DNA of 46,443 nucleotides. Origin: Acidimicrobiaceae bacterium. GTDB lineage: Bacteria; Actinomycetota; Acidimicrobiia; Acidimicrobiales; RAAP-2. The stretch lies in the NCBI GenBank assembly GCA_003132205.1, contig PKWY01000033.1, positions 43,930 to 90,372 of the forward strand, in the 5' to 3' direction. Shown in pieces: positions 31,922-40,868 of this stretch. Position numbers and translations under genes: made by a program. Each line of letters opens with the position of its first letter. The first letter of the stretch is position 1. Below the pieces are notes generated by a model. That model did no database searches and was not told where the DNA came from. It saw only the letters and a list, made by a program, of their open reading frames with translations.

Positions 31922-34312
31922 CTAGATGGAAGGAACGTGGCGCCCCTGCATTGTCTCCCAGACCCGTGACGGGGTGAGCGGCATGTCAGCGTGACGGATC
32001 CCGAAGGGCTTGAGCGCATCCACCACGGCGTTCACGATCGCCGGAGGCGATCCCACCGTGGCCGACTCACCTATTCCCTTGGCCCCGATGGGGTGATGCG
32101 GTGATGGAGTCACCGTGTGGCCGGTCTCCCAGTCGGGAACCTCCAAAGCCGTCGGGATCAGGTAGTCCATCAGCGACGCCCCGAGACAGTTGCCGTCTTC
32201 ATCGAAGGCGATCATCTCCATCAACGCCATCCCCACACCGTCAGTAAGACCGCCGTGGACCTGGCCTTCAATGATCATCTCGTTGATCCGAGTCCCGCAG
32301 TCATCGACCGCGATGAAACGGCGGACCTTCACCACCGCGGTGCCCGGGTCGATGTCAACGACACAGATGTAGGCGCCAAATGGGTACGTGAGGTTCGACG
32401 GGTTGTAGCAGATCTGCGCCTCAAGCCCGCCTTCAATGCCTTCGGGCAGGTCGCCCGCTCCGTACGACTTGAAGGCGATCTCCTGGATCGTCACCGACTT
32501 CGTCGGGTCACCCTTGACGTGGAACGATCCCTTCTCCCACTCCAGGTCCGCGACCGACACCTCGAGCATGCCCGAGGCGATGATCTGAGCCTTGTCGCGT
32601 ACCTTGCGCGCCACGAGTGCCGCGGCCGCGCCCGATACCGGCGTGGAGCGACTTCCGTAGGTGCCCAGACCAAACGGCGTGTTGTCGGTGTCGCCCTCGA
32701 GGACCTGAATATCCGACGGCGGAATACCGATCTCCTCGGCAACGATCTGGGCGAACGTCGTCTCGTGGCCTTGCCCCTGGGACTTGACCGACAAACGAAG
32801 CACGGCTTTGCCGGTCGGGTGGATTCGAAGCTCACAGCCGTCGGCCATGCCGAGCCCGAGGATGTCCATGTCCTTCCTCGGACCAGCGCCCACTGCTTCG
32901 GTGAAGAACGAGATGCCAATGCCCATCAGTTCACCGCGAGCGCGCCTCTCCTCTTGCTCCTTGCGAAGCTCGTCGTAGCCGGCGAGTTCCATGGCCAGAC
33001 GCATTCCACGCTCGTACTCTCCCGAGTCGTAGACCCATCCGGTCTTGGTCGTATAGGGGAACTGCTCTGGCTTGATGAAGTTCTTCAATCGCAACTCCGC
33101 GGGGTCCATCTTGAGGTCGTAGGCCAGACAGTCGACCATCCGCTCGATCAGGTACACCGCCTCGGTGATCCGGAACGAGCACGCGTAGGCGACACCGCCT
33201 GGTGCCTTGTTCGTGTAGACGGCGGTCATCGAGCAGTAGGCCGCTTCCAGGTCGTAGCTACCGGTGAACACTCCGAAGAAGCCCGCCGGATACTTGATTG
33301 GAGCCGCAGTCCCGTTGAAGGCGCCGTGGTCGGCGAGCACGTGGGTGCGCACGGCCAGGATCTTGCCGTCCTTGGTGGCCGCAATTTCACCGTTCATGAT
33401 GTAGTCACGCGCAAAACCGGTGCTCATGAGGTTCTCCGAACGGTCCTCCATCCACTTGACCGGCTTTCCGGTGACGAGTGCCGCCACGATGGCGCACACG
33501 TACCCCGGGTAGATCGGGACTTTGTTGCCGAAGCCGCCGCCGATGTCGGGGGCGATCACTCGGATCTTGTGCTCCGGCAGACCCGATACCAATGCGTACA
33601 CCGTGCGGTGCGCATGCGGGGCCTGCGTCGTCGACCACAGCGTGAGCTGACCTTCGACGGCGTCAAAGAGCGCCACCGCGCCGCAGGTCTCCATCGGAGC
33701 CGGATGCACGCGCGGGTAGATGATCTCTTGGGTGACCACGACATCTGCATTGTCGAAGACCACTTGGGTCGCCGCAGCGTCACCGGTCTCCCAGTCAAAG
33801 CAGTGGTTGTCGGTCTTGTCCTTCAGGTCGTCACGAATCAACGCGGCGTCGGGATCGAGGGCCTTGCGCACATCAACGACCGGGGACAGGATCTCGTAGT
33901 CGACATTGATCAGCTCAATGGCGTCACGAGCGATGTACCGGCTCTTGGCGATGGCGAAGGCCACCTCTTGGCCCTGGAATCGCACCTTGTCCGTGGCGAG
34001 CACCGCTTGCACGTCGTTCGACAGCGTGGGCATCCAGGCGAGGCCCTTTTCGGCCAGATCGGCGCCGGTGACGATCGCCACCACTCCTTCCAGCGCGGCC
34101 GCGGCCGTCGTATCGATGCTCTTGATGCGGGCGTGAGCCACGGGCGAGCGAAGGATTGCCAAGTGCAGCATGCCCGGGAGCTGGACGTCGTCGACGAAGT
34201 TGCCCTGCCCTCGAATGAGCCGAGGGTCTTCCTTTCGAAGCATTCGGCCGTAGCCAACCGGCTTCTCGTTGTTGTCTGCGAACTCCGTGAGGCGGGTTTC
34301 GACGGTGGTCAT
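31922..34312 (-). CDS. coxL: Form I aerobic carbon monoxide dehydrogenase, large subunit
   Basis: The 796-residue molybdoenzyme subunit binds the Mo-MCD cofactor and oxidises CO with water to CO2. AYACSFR near residues 372-378 is the form I active-site loop (AYxCSFR; its Cys binds copper); form II enzymes have AYRGAGR. APDIGGGFGNK and the C-terminal GAKGIGESATVG, with the catalytic Glu, are also present. ATG 34312 overlaps the coxS stop (ATGA) and gives the family N-terminus; an earlier start at 34393 would overlap coxS. By motif this should be a true CO dehydrogenase, so the organism can probably use CO as an electron source. Confidence 0.96.
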   Translation of the reverse strand: MTTVETRLTEFADNNEKPVGYGRMLRKEDPRLIRGQGNFVDDVQLPGMLHLAILRSPVAHARIKSIDTTAAAALEGVVAIVTGADLAEKGLAWMPTLSNDVQAVLATDKVRFQGQEVAFAIAKSRYIARDAIELINVDYEILSPVVDVRKALDPDAALIRDDLKDKTDNHCFDWETGDAAATQVVFDNADVVVTQEIIYPRVHPAPMETCGAVALFDAVEGQLTLWSTTQAPHAHRTVYALVSGLPEHKIRVIAPDIGGGFGNKVPIYPGYVCAIVAALVTGKPVKWMEDRSENLMSTGFARDYIMNGEIAATKDGKILAVRTHVLADHGAFNGTAAPIKYPAGFFGVFTGSYDLEAAYCSMTAVYTNKAPGGVAYACSFRITEAVYLIERMVDCLAYDLKMDPAELRLKNFIKPEQFPYTTKTGWVYDSGEYERGMRLAMELAGYDELRKEQEERRARGELMGIGISFFTEAVGAGPRKDMDILGLGMADGCELRIHPTGKAVLRLSVKSQGQGHETTFAQIVAEEIGIPPSDIQVLEGDTDNTPFGLGTYGSRSTPVSGAAAALVARKVRDKAQIIASGMLEVSVADLEWEKGSFHVKGDPTKSVTIQEIAFKSYGAGDLPEGIEGGLEAQICYNPSNLTYPFGAYICVVDIDPGTAVVKVRRFIAVDDCGTRINEMIIEGQVHGGLTDGVGMALMEMIAFDEDGNCLGASLMDYLIPTALEVPDWETGHTVTPSPHHPIGAKGIGESATVGSPPAIVNAVVDALKPFGIRHADMPLTPSRVWETMQGRHVPSI

Positions 34313-34794
34313 GAGTTGCTCCCTTGCTTGGTGCTGGCTTCGTGGACCGCAGCCCAGCGAATTGAACGAACGATTGTTGCGTAACCGGTGCATCGGCAGA
34401 TCTGCCCGGAGATCGCTTCGCGAATCTCCTCTTCACTCGGGTCAGGGTTGCGGTCCAACAGCGCTCGCGCCGTCATCATCATGCCCGGCGTGCAGAAGCC
34501 GCACTGGAGACCGTGGCACTCCATGAAGCCCTGCTGGACTGGATCGAGTTGACCGTTTTGTTCGAGGCCTTCGACGGTGCGAATCTCGTGTCCGTCAGCC
34601 ATTGCGGCCAGCACCGTGCACGACTTGACGGGCTCGCCGTCCATCCACACGACACATGTCCCGCAGTTGCTGGTGTCGCAGCCCCAGTGGGTGCCGCGCA
34701 GCAGCAACTGGTCGCGCAGGAAGTGCACCAATAGTGTGCGGTCTTCGATCTCTTCGTTGACCTGGTTTCCGTTGACGTTGATCGATACCTGCAT
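34309..34794 (-). CDS. coxS: Carbon monoxide dehydrogenase small subunit, two 2Fe-2S clusters
   Basis: The 161-residue iron-sulfur subunit has the plant-ferredoxin cluster GCDTSNCGTC (plus a later Cys in SCTVLA) and the helical cluster QCGFCTPGM...CRCTGY. It carries electrons from the Mo site to the FAD subunit. One base separates it from coxM and its stop overlaps coxL. All eight ligands are present. Confidence 0.96.
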   Translation of the reverse strand: MQVSINVNGNQVNEEIEDRTLLVHFLRDQLLLRGTHWGCDTSNCGTCVVWMDGEPVKSCTVLAAMADGHEIRTVEGLEQNGQLDPVQQGFMECHGLQCGFCTPGMMMTARALLDRNPDPSEEEIREAISGQICRCTGYATIVRSIRWAAVHEASTKQGSNS

Positions 34795-34795
34795 G

Positions 34796-35674
34796 TCAGG
34801 CCCCCTGTTCGTTGATTCGCTCTACCGACTTTCGCAGTGCCCTGCGCGTGAGTTCGTCCGCCAAGTGGCGTTTGTACTCAACCGTGCCGCGCATGTCCAC
34901 GGCCGGGCTGCAGGCCTGTGCGGCGAGTGCGCCAGCCTGGGCAAACAGCTCCTCGGAAGGAGCTCGCCCGCGAAGTGCTTCGGAGATCGCGGGGATGCCG
35001 GTGGTGTTGGGACCGACGGCCGCGAGGCCAACCCTGGCATCGCTGATGACGCCGTTGGACATCCACACGGCCGCGCCACTCGACGCCACCGCCCAGTCAC
35101 CGGCCCGGCGCTCAACTTTGAAATAGGCGCTTGATCCACCGGGACGGATCGGCAGGCGGATCTCCACCAGCATCTCTGCTTCGCCCACGGCGGTCTCGTA
35201 GGGACCGCGGTGGAAGTCCTCCATCGACACCACGCGCTCGCCGTCGCGCCCGCGGATCACGCAACTGGCGTCCAGCGTGGTGCACACCGCGGAAAGGTCT
35301 TCCGACGGATCGGCTTGACACAGTGATCCCCCGAGGGTGCCGCGGTTGCGCACTACGGGGTCTGCGATGACGTGCTCAGCGTCTCGGAAGATCGGGAACG
35401 CCGCCGCCAGCAGATCTGATTCGAGCAGTTCGCGGTGGCGAGTCATCGCCCCAATACGTATCTCGTCTCCTTCTTCGCGGACGTAGCCCAACTCATCGTG
35501 CAGGCCGTTGATGTCAATCAAGGTGTCGAAGTTGGCCAAACGAAGTTTCATCATTGGCAGAAGACTGTGGCCGCCCGCGACAATGCGCGCGCCTTCACCG
35601 CCTTCGTTCAGTAACTCAATCGCGTGATCCACCGTTGTCGCTCGCGCGTACTGAAATGGTGCCGGTACCTGCAT
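34796..35674 (-). CDS. coxM: Carbon monoxide dehydrogenase medium subunit, FAD-binding
   Basis: The 292-residue flavoprotein has the FAD motifs AGGHSLLPMMKLRLA (residues ~32-46) and TLGGSLCQADPSED (~113-126) typical of CoxM. It accepts electrons from CoxS and passes them to the respiratory chain. AGGGGGATGTC before ATG 35674 is a good ribosome site. This is the first gene of coxMSL-xdhC-mocA-coxD-coxG-coxE, so the operon promoter lies in the gap towards 36412. Confidence 0.96.
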   Translation of the reverse strand: MQVPAPFQYARATTVDHAIELLNEGGEGARIVAGGHSLLPMMKLRLANFDTLIDINGLHDELGYVREEGDEIRIGAMTRHRELLESDLLAAAFPIFRDAEHVIADPVVRNRGTLGGSLCQADPSEDLSAVCTTLDASCVIRGRDGERVVSMEDFHRGPYETAVGEAEMLVEIRLPIRPGGSSAYFKVERRAGDWAVASSGAAVWMSNGVISDARVGLAAVGPNTTGIPAISEALRGRAPSEELFAQAGALAAQACSPAVDMRGTVEYKRHLADELTRRALRKSVERINEQGA

Positions 35675-36412
35675 GACATCCCCCTGTCAATCCATGTGGG
35701 AACCAGGCCCACATTTCACACAACTCTCAACCTGAACGAAACAGTTAGTCCCTCAACTCTTCGGCCAACTTCCAGCACTCAATGGACTCAGAGTTACCTG
35801 CGGGTCACCGGCCGAAAACACGCTTGCCCCGACTACCGAATGTATGTCTATCAGACGATCTACCGGGGAGGTGGAAATAAGAAATCGCTGGGTTCGGCAG
35901 CAAAGTGAGATAAATGGGTATTACTGAGTACCTGGTCAGCAGGAACGAATCAGTGGAGTACTGGCGAATCGGGCCGGGATAATACCCATCTTGTGTCACC
36001 TTGCTGCCGAACTCAGAAATCGCTAAGTTCTCTTCACGTCACCGGTCGAGCCAGCCGAGCCCGAGCAGTTCGCGGAAGCGGCTCGGACGGGCCCAAACGG
36101 TGAGGAGTTCGAGCAATGGTTTGCTCGGCACTCACTCTCGCAGTTATTGCGAGCAGGGGGTCAAGGACCGGAGCCGTCGGTTCCCGGTCCTGCGAGCGAC
36201 CAACCCGTGTCGCGGAAGCGGGTCAAAACCACAACGTTCGTGCGACCTCCTTGTTCCCGCCTCGGCTCTCAGCTTCAGCACCACTCCCCTCCGGAGCACG
36301 TCTGGCTTTGCGAGATGACGCGCGTTTTAATAATGTTCATCGCTAGTCTTGAAAGTCCACTGACTTGGTGCACCATCCAAGCGATTGACGGGGGAGGCGG
36401 GGGCTCAGTCAG
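35675..36412. other. Divergent intergenic region between cox and xdhC/moa operons
   Basis: The region separates the leftward cox operon from the rightward xdhC-moa group, so both promoters should lie here. It contains an inverted-repeat insertion at 35890-36014. No frame is a credible gene, and no promoter boxes stand out enough to name. Confidence 0.5.
35890..36014. mobile_element. MITE-like element, copy B (125 bp), with 10-bp target duplication
   Basis: The left end GGGTTCGGCAGCAAAGTGAG and the right end on the other strand GAGTTCGGCAGCAAGGTGAC continue, with a few mismatches, to TGGGTATTA on both sides, giving inverted repeats of ~35 bases. AGAAATCGCT lies directly outside at 35880-35889 and again at 36015-36024, an exact 10-base target duplication. 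No protein is encoded. Termini match copy A at 2158-2283, while the centre differs. The intact duplication suggests a comparatively recent insertion. Confidence 0.8.
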
Positions 36413-36724
36413 ATGAAGGATCTCATCGAAGACATTGAGCGCTGGCGGGCTGGCGGCCAGCGGGTAGCGCTGGCTCGCGTCGTCGCGGTCGTTGGCTCTG
36501 GGCCTCGTGACCCCGGCGCCGCCATGGCCATCAACGAGGCGAGCGAGGTCGTTGGTTCGGTCTCTGGGGGCTGCGTCGAAGGCGCGGTGGTCACCGAAGC
36601 CCTCGGCGTCATCGAGTCAGGCGAACCACGCCTCTGCACCTTTGGCTACTCCGATGATGAAGCCTTCGCGGTCGGCCTGACCTGTGGCGGCACCGTTCGA
36701 ATCTTCATAGAGCCGCTCAACTGA
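36413..36724 (+). CDS. XdhC-family protein, N-terminal half as separate gene
   Basis: This 103-residue protein is the XdhC/CoxI N-terminal domain alone: ALARVVAVVGSGPRDPGAAM, VVGSVSGGCVEGAVV and LTCGGTVRIFIEPL, with the two conserved cysteines (GGCVE, TCGG). The Rossmann half is encoded by the next gene, which starts one base inside this stop (TGATG). Together they make one XdhC. They probably help sulfurate or insert Moco in CO dehydrogenase or another enzyme of that family. Confidence 0.88.
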   Translation: MKDLIEDIERWRAGGQRVALARVVAVVGSGPRDPGAAMAINEASEVVGSVSGGCVEGAVVTEALGVIESGEPRLCTFGYSDDEAFAVGLTCGGTVRIFIEPLN

Positions 36725-37551
36725 TGGACAAGATCTTCTCCACGTTGGTCTCTTGCATCAGGGCCGAAGAACCGGTGGCGATCGCCACGGTGATCGAACG
36801 TTCCGACGTCACCCAAGGCCAGAACCCGTCGCCCGCCGAACTCGGCGCGACGATGCTCGTTAGTCACATCCGCGGCGTCCAGGGGTCGCTTGGTCACGAG
36901 AAGCTTGACGCCGTGGTGGCGCGCGACGTCGGCGCGGCGCTGTCGAGCGGACGGAGCGTGGCTCGTCACTACGGCTCCGCCGGCGAATCTCGCCTCGACG
37001 ACGTCACGGTTTTCATTGACGTCTTTGCGCCGCCGCCGCGCATGATCATCTTCGGCGCCGTCGATTTCACTGCGGCACTCGTCAAGGTGGCCAAGGTCCT
37101 TGGCTACTACGTCACGGTGTGTGACGCGCGCGAGGTCTTTGCCACCAAGAGACGCTTCCCCGACGCCGACGACGTCGTCGTGGCGTGGCCGCATGTCTAT
37201 TTGGAGACGGTGGCCGACCGGCTCGGCGCGCTCGACGCGGTCTGTGTTCTGACTCATGATCACAAGTTCGACATTCCCGCCATTGCTGCGGCGCTGTCAA
37301 CCAACGTGGGATACCTCGGCGCGATGGGATCACGCAAGACCCACGCCGAGCGCGTTGAACGGCTCATCGATGCCGGAGTCGAACCTTCCCGACTGAACGA
37401 GATCATGGCGCCGATCGGTCTGGCGATTGGCGCTCGCACGCCAGAAGAGACCGCGGTAGCGATCTGCGCCGAGATCATCGCCCGTCGCGCCAACGCTGAT
37501 GTCCGCTCGCTGCGCGACGAGACCGGCCCCATCCACCTGGTGGCCTCATGA
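36724..37551 (+). CDS. XdhC-family protein, XdhC_C Rossmann domain
   Basis: The 275-residue protein has a divergent N-terminal ~95 residues that resemble another XdhC N-domain with altered motifs, then a Rossmann half: RMIIFGAVDFTAALVKVAKV, TVCDAREVFATKRRFPDAD, VLTHDHKFDIPAI, YLGAMGSRKTHAER and IGLAIGARTPEETAV. The C-terminal domain is standard XdhC. The usual GxG near the start of the Rossmann fold is GAVDF here. It sits between the N-terminal XdhC gene and moaE, with ATGA overlap to moaE. Confidence 0.88.
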   Translation: MDKIFSTLVSCIRAEEPVAIATVIERSDVTQGQNPSPAELGATMLVSHIRGVQGSLGHEKLDAVVARDVGAALSSGRSVARHYGSAGESRLDDVTVFIDVFAPPPRMIIFGAVDFTAALVKVAKVLGYYVTVCDAREVFATKRRFPDADDVVVAWPHVYLETVADRLGALDAVCVLTHDHKFDIPAIAAALSTNVGYLGAMGSRKTHAERVERLIDAGVEPSRLNEIMAPIGLAIGARTPEETAVAICAEIIARRANADVRSLRDETGPIHLVAS

Positions 37552-38060
37552 CTCTCCCGCCTCTCGCTGCGCCGCAGGCCGGTGACTGGATTGGCGTCTC
37601 CGACCAGGCCCTGCCGGTAGACGAGGCGTGGAAATGGGCCAGCCTGCCTCACTGCGGCGGAATCGTAACGTTCTGTGGCCTGGTGCGCGACCACTCCGAA
37701 CATCGACCCGGCGTGACGTCGCTCGAGTACGAGGCCTACATCGAGCAGGTCGTGCCCCGCCTGAGCGAGGTGGCCACCCAGGCGCGCGCGCGCTGGAGTG
37801 AGCTGGGCCGACTCGTGCTGCTGCACCGAGTGGGCATGCTCACAGTGGGCGACGTTGCGGTGGTCGTCACGGCGTCGACTCCCCATCGCGATGAATCGTT
37901 CGAGGCGGCGAAGTTCTGCATCGACACGCTCAAACACACCCTGCCCATCTGGAAGCACGAGACGTGGGAGGGCGGCTCGGACTGGAGCACGTGTGCCCAC
38001 GACGCGTCGCCCTTTGGCGCCAGCGACCCCACGGTGGCGCGACCTGCGCGGAGCTCCTAG
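37548..38060 (+). CDS. moaE: Molybdopterin synthase catalytic subunit
   Basis: The 170-residue MoaE converts precursor Z (cPMP) to molybdopterin with sulfur from MoaD. GIVTFCGLVRDHSEH, SLEYEAYIEQV, HRVGMLTVGDVAVVV and DTLKHTLPIWKHE (with the catalytic lysines) are typical. There is a ~20-residue N-terminal extension. Its ATG overlaps the XdhC stop. moaA and moaD follow after moeA in the same direction. Confidence 0.94.
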   Translation: MTLPPLAAPQAGDWIGVSDQALPVDEAWKWASLPHCGGIVTFCGLVRDHSEHRPGVTSLEYEAYIEQVVPRLSEVATQARARWSELGRLVLLHRVGMLTVGDVAVVVTASTPHRDESFEAAKFCIDTLKHTLPIWKHETWEGGSDWSTCAHDASPFGASDPTVARPARSS

Positions 38061-38066
38061 ACCGGC

Positions 38067-39338
38067 GTGGTGATTCCCCTGGCCCAAGCGCAGAGCTTCG
38101 TGCTCGAACACGTCGCGCCACTACCTGTTGTCGAGACGACAATCGATGAGGCGCTCGCCTGCGTGGTGGGACGAAGCGTCTACGCCGAAACCGACGTCCC
38201 CTCATTCGCAAACTCGTCGATGGACGGCTACGCGCTGCGCGCCAGCGACACGGAGGGCGCACCGGCAACGCTACGAGTCGTTGGCTCGATCAGCGCCGGA
38301 CACGTCTTTGACGGCACGCTTGAACCGGGCCAGGCCGTGCGAATCATGACGGGTGCACCGATCCCCGACGGCGCGGATGCGGTGGCCATGGTGGAGCTGT
38401 GCGAGCCAGGTGATGACGGCGGCACCGTCGTCGTCACGACCGAGACCCCGGCGGGGAACTTCATTCGCCGTCGAGGCCACGACGTGGCAACCGGCCAGTT
38501 GCTCGCCGAGGCTGGCACCCCTCTTCGACCGGCCCATCTTGGCGTTCTCGCAGCGCAGGGATTCACGACGGTTCCGGTGCACCGTCGACCTCGCCTCGGC
38601 GTGCTCTCCACGGGTGACGAACTCTTCGTCGGGGACGAGCCACTGGCTCCCGGCAAGATCCGAGACGCCAACCGTCACTCGCTGCTGGGGCTCATTCGCC
38701 AAGAAGGCTGGGAGCCCGTCGACCTCGGTGTTGTTCGAGATGACCGCGAGGCCCTGCTCGACGCCTTTGGCCGGGCCGGCGAGTCCTGCGACGCCCTCAT
38801 CACGAGCGGCGGGGTCAGTGTTGGCGACTTCGACATCGTGCGCATCGTGCTCGACGACGTCAGCGGTGATTCGATGCGCTGGATGCAGATCGCCATTCGC
38901 CCGGCCAAACCATTCGCCTTCGGCACACTGGCCAACACCAACCTGCCCGTCTTTGGACTCCCGGGAAACCCGGTGTCGGCGATGGTCAGTTTCGAGCTCC
39001 TCGTGCGCCCCGCCGTTCGCCGCATGGCGGGGCACGCCACCGTGTTTCGTCCCTCGGTCTGCGCTACGGCCACGGTCGACCTGGCGAGGAGCCGCGATGG
39101 CCGCGTCCACTTCGTCCGCGGTGTTGTTTCCCTCGACCGCCAGGGCCGCTACGTCGCCCGCCCGCTCGAGGGCCAAGAGTCCCACCAGCTCCGCGCCATG
39201 GCGAGCGCCAACGCCCTCTTGATCCTGCCTGATGGTGAGGGCGTCGGCCGGGGCGGCTCGGTTCGAGCACTACTGTCTTATCCAGCCGACGTCGCCGCGC
39301 CGAGTGACGATCTACCTACCGGAGAGGCGGACTGGTGA
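38067..39338 (+). CDS. moeA: Molybdopterin molybdenumtransferase, copy 2
   Basis: The 423-residue protein has the full MoeA pattern: VPSFANSSMDGYAL, RIMTGAPIPDGADAVAMVE, LSTGDELFVGDEP, ITSGGVSVGDFDIV, MQIAIRPAKPFAFGTL and FGLPGNPVSAMVSFEL. The GTG at 38067 (or 38070) follows the moaE stop by a few bases. The other MoeA (16843-18105) shares these motifs but differs widely outside them. Two MoeA proteins can divide work between molybdenum and tungsten or between cofactor classes; which is which is not evident. Confidence 0.93.
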   Translation: MVIPLAQAQSFVLEHVAPLPVVETTIDEALACVVGRSVYAETDVPSFANSSMDGYALRASDTEGAPATLRVVGSISAGHVFDGTLEPGQAVRIMTGAPIPDGADAVAMVELCEPGDDGGTVVVTTETPAGNFIRRRGHDVATGQLLAEAGTPLRPAHLGVLAAQGFTTVPVHRRPRLGVLSTGDELFVGDEPLAPGKIRDANRHSLLGLIRQEGWEPVDLGVVRDDREALLDAFGRAGESCDALITSGGVSVGDFDIVRIVLDDVSGDSMRWMQIAIRPAKPFAFGTLANTNLPVFGLPGNPVSAMVSFELLVRPAVRRMAGHATVFRPSVCATATVDLARSRDGRVHFVRGVVSLDRQGRYVARPLEGQESHQLRAMASANALLILPDGEGVGRGGSVRALLSYPADVAAPSDDLPTGEADW

Positions 39339-40408
39339 CTACTTCAGTACCGGTTGGCATCAAGCCGAAGTCGCTGCGCGCCATGGAACCAGAGGGTCTC
39401 GTGGTGCAGACCATGCCCACCAGCGGTCCCCTCGTCGATCGCTACGGCCGCGTCCACAGCGACCTGCGAATCTCGGTGACCGATCGATGCAACCTGCGCT
39501 GCGTCTACTGCATGCCCGAAGAGGGCATGACGTTCCTGCCCAATGATGAACTGTTGAGTTTTGACGAGATCCTTCGTTTTGCGGGGGTGGCCAAGAGACT
39601 CGGGGTCGACGCCGTACGCCTCACGGGTGGTGAGCCGCTCGTGCGAAAAGGACTGGTCAACTTGGTGAAGGGTCTGAACGATCTGGGATTCGAGGATCTT
39701 TCGCTCACCACCAACGGAACCGAGTTGGCGCGCCGCGCGGACGAACTCGCTCAGGCCGGTCTGCGGCGGGTGAACATCAGCTGCGACTCGCTGATTCCCG
39801 AGCGCTTTGCCGCGATTCGCCGCCGAGCCACCCTCGACGTCGTCCTCAATGCCATGGACGCGGCAGAGCAGGCGGGACTGCGGCCGTTGAAGATCAACGT
39901 GGTCCTCTTGCGGGGTCAGAACGATGACGAAGTGCTGTCGTTTGCCCAGTTCGCGCGCACCACCGGTCGCACGGTTCGCTTTATTGAATTCATGCCTCTC
40001 GACGCCCAGGGCAACTGGGATCGTGCGCAGTTGGTGCCGGGTCGTGAAGTCTACGAACTCATCTCGGAACGCTGGGAGCTGGAGCCGATCGAGGCGACCG
40101 CGAGTCCCGCGCCAGCCGAACGATTCCGCTTCGCCGACGGAGCCGGTGAGATCGGCCTGATCTCGAGTGTCACCGAACCGTTCTGTGGCACTTGCAACCG
40201 CCTTCGACTCACCGCCGACGGCGCCATTCGCAACTGCCTGTTCTCCGACGCTGAAACCACCGTGCGCGATATCTTGCGTCAGGGCGGATCCGACGACGCG
40301 ATCGAGCACAGCCTTCGCTCGGCGGTCTGGGGCAAGTTCCCCGGGCACGGCATCAACGAGCCCGACTTCTTGTCGCCCCAGCGCTCGATGTCGATGATCG
40401 GCGGCTAG
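39335..40408 (+). CDS. moaA: GTP 3',8-cyclase
   Basis: The 357-residue radical-SAM enzyme makes the first Moco intermediate from GTP. The SAM cluster motif DRCNLRCVYC gives Cys 52, 56 and 59; VRLTGGEPLVRKGL follows, and the C-terminal cluster cysteines occur in CGTCNRLRLTADGAIRNCL. The protein ends in GG, as functional MoaA does. The GTG start at 39335 overlaps the moeA stop (GTGA). A start some 30 residues later would still leave the family core intact. Confidence 0.95.
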   Translation: MTTSVPVGIKPKSLRAMEPEGLVVQTMPTSGPLVDRYGRVHSDLRISVTDRCNLRCVYCMPEEGMTFLPNDELLSFDEILRFAGVAKRLGVDAVRLTGGEPLVRKGLVNLVKGLNDLGFEDLSLTTNGTELARRADELAQAGLRRVNISCDSLIPERFAAIRRRATLDVVLNAMDAAEQAGLRPLKINVVLLRGQNDDEVLSFAQFARTTGRTVRFIEFMPLDAQGNWDRAQLVPGREVYELISERWELEPIEATASPAPAERFRFADGAGEIGLISSVTEPFCGTCNRLRLTADGAIRNCLFSDAETTVRDILRQGGSDDAIEHSLRSAVWGKFPGHGINEPDFLSPQRSMSMIGG

Positions 40409-40411
40409 AGC

Positions 40412-40648
40412 GTGGCGCGGCTTCGACTCTTCGGGCCGGCTCGCGAAGCCGCCGGTATCGCCGAGGCGTACCTGCCCGGGCGCTGCGTCGGCGACGTCGT
40501 GGCGGCGGCCGAAGCGCGCTTCGGCGCTGATTTTTCGCAGATACTCAAGGTGTCTCGAATCTGGGTCAACGGCGACGACGCTGAGCCGGGCGCGCTCGTG
40601 AACGACAACGACGAGATCGCCGTTATCCCGCCCGTATCTGGCGGCTGA
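40412..40648 (+). CDS. moaD: Molybdopterin synthase sulfur carrier subunit
   Basis: The 78-residue ubiquitin-like protein (ARLRLFGPAREAAGI at the start) ends in VSGG, the tail that is adenylated and thiocarboxylated. It donates sulfur to MoaE. The start GTG at 40412 lies 3 bases after moaA. It closes the xdhC-moaE-moeA-moaA-moaD group. Confidence 0.92.
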   Translation: MARLRLFGPAREAAGIAEAYLPGRCVGDVVAAAEARFGADFSQILKVSRIWVNGDDAEPGALVNDNDEIAVIPPVSGG

Positions 40649-40856
40649 CGTTATTTGCTTCTCAGGACTTCGTGGTCCTGGGTCGCGTCCTCGGCGGCGG
40701 TGTTTACCTGATCCTTCGCGGCTCGCCTTCGACGGTCACATCCAGATCTCAGCCAAAGCGACAGAGTTCGCGTCCGGTGAACTCGTGGCGCGACGGGACT
40801 TGGCGCGGCCACGCGGCTCGGACACGGTCGACTCGCCGACGCGCAGGCCGCGCCCG

Positions 40857-40862
40857 TACACT
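40857..40862 (+). promoter_or_regulatory. -10 box (TACACT) of a leaderless BlaI-type gene
   Basis: TACACT fits TANNNT and ends 6 bases before ATG 40869. That spacing places transcription start at or next to the start codon, a leaderless arrangement common in actinobacteria. No ribosome site precedes the ATG, which agrees. Confidence 0.5.
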
Positions 40863-40868
40863 TTGCAC

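Noticed and set aside
31922..34312. Form II (putative) CO dehydrogenase-like enzyme
   Set aside because: The loop reads AYACSFR, the form I pattern, not AYRGAGR.
32117..34384. 755-residue plus-strand frame
   Set aside because: It is the antisense shadow of coxL and shows only His/Arg/Val-rich composition with no domain.
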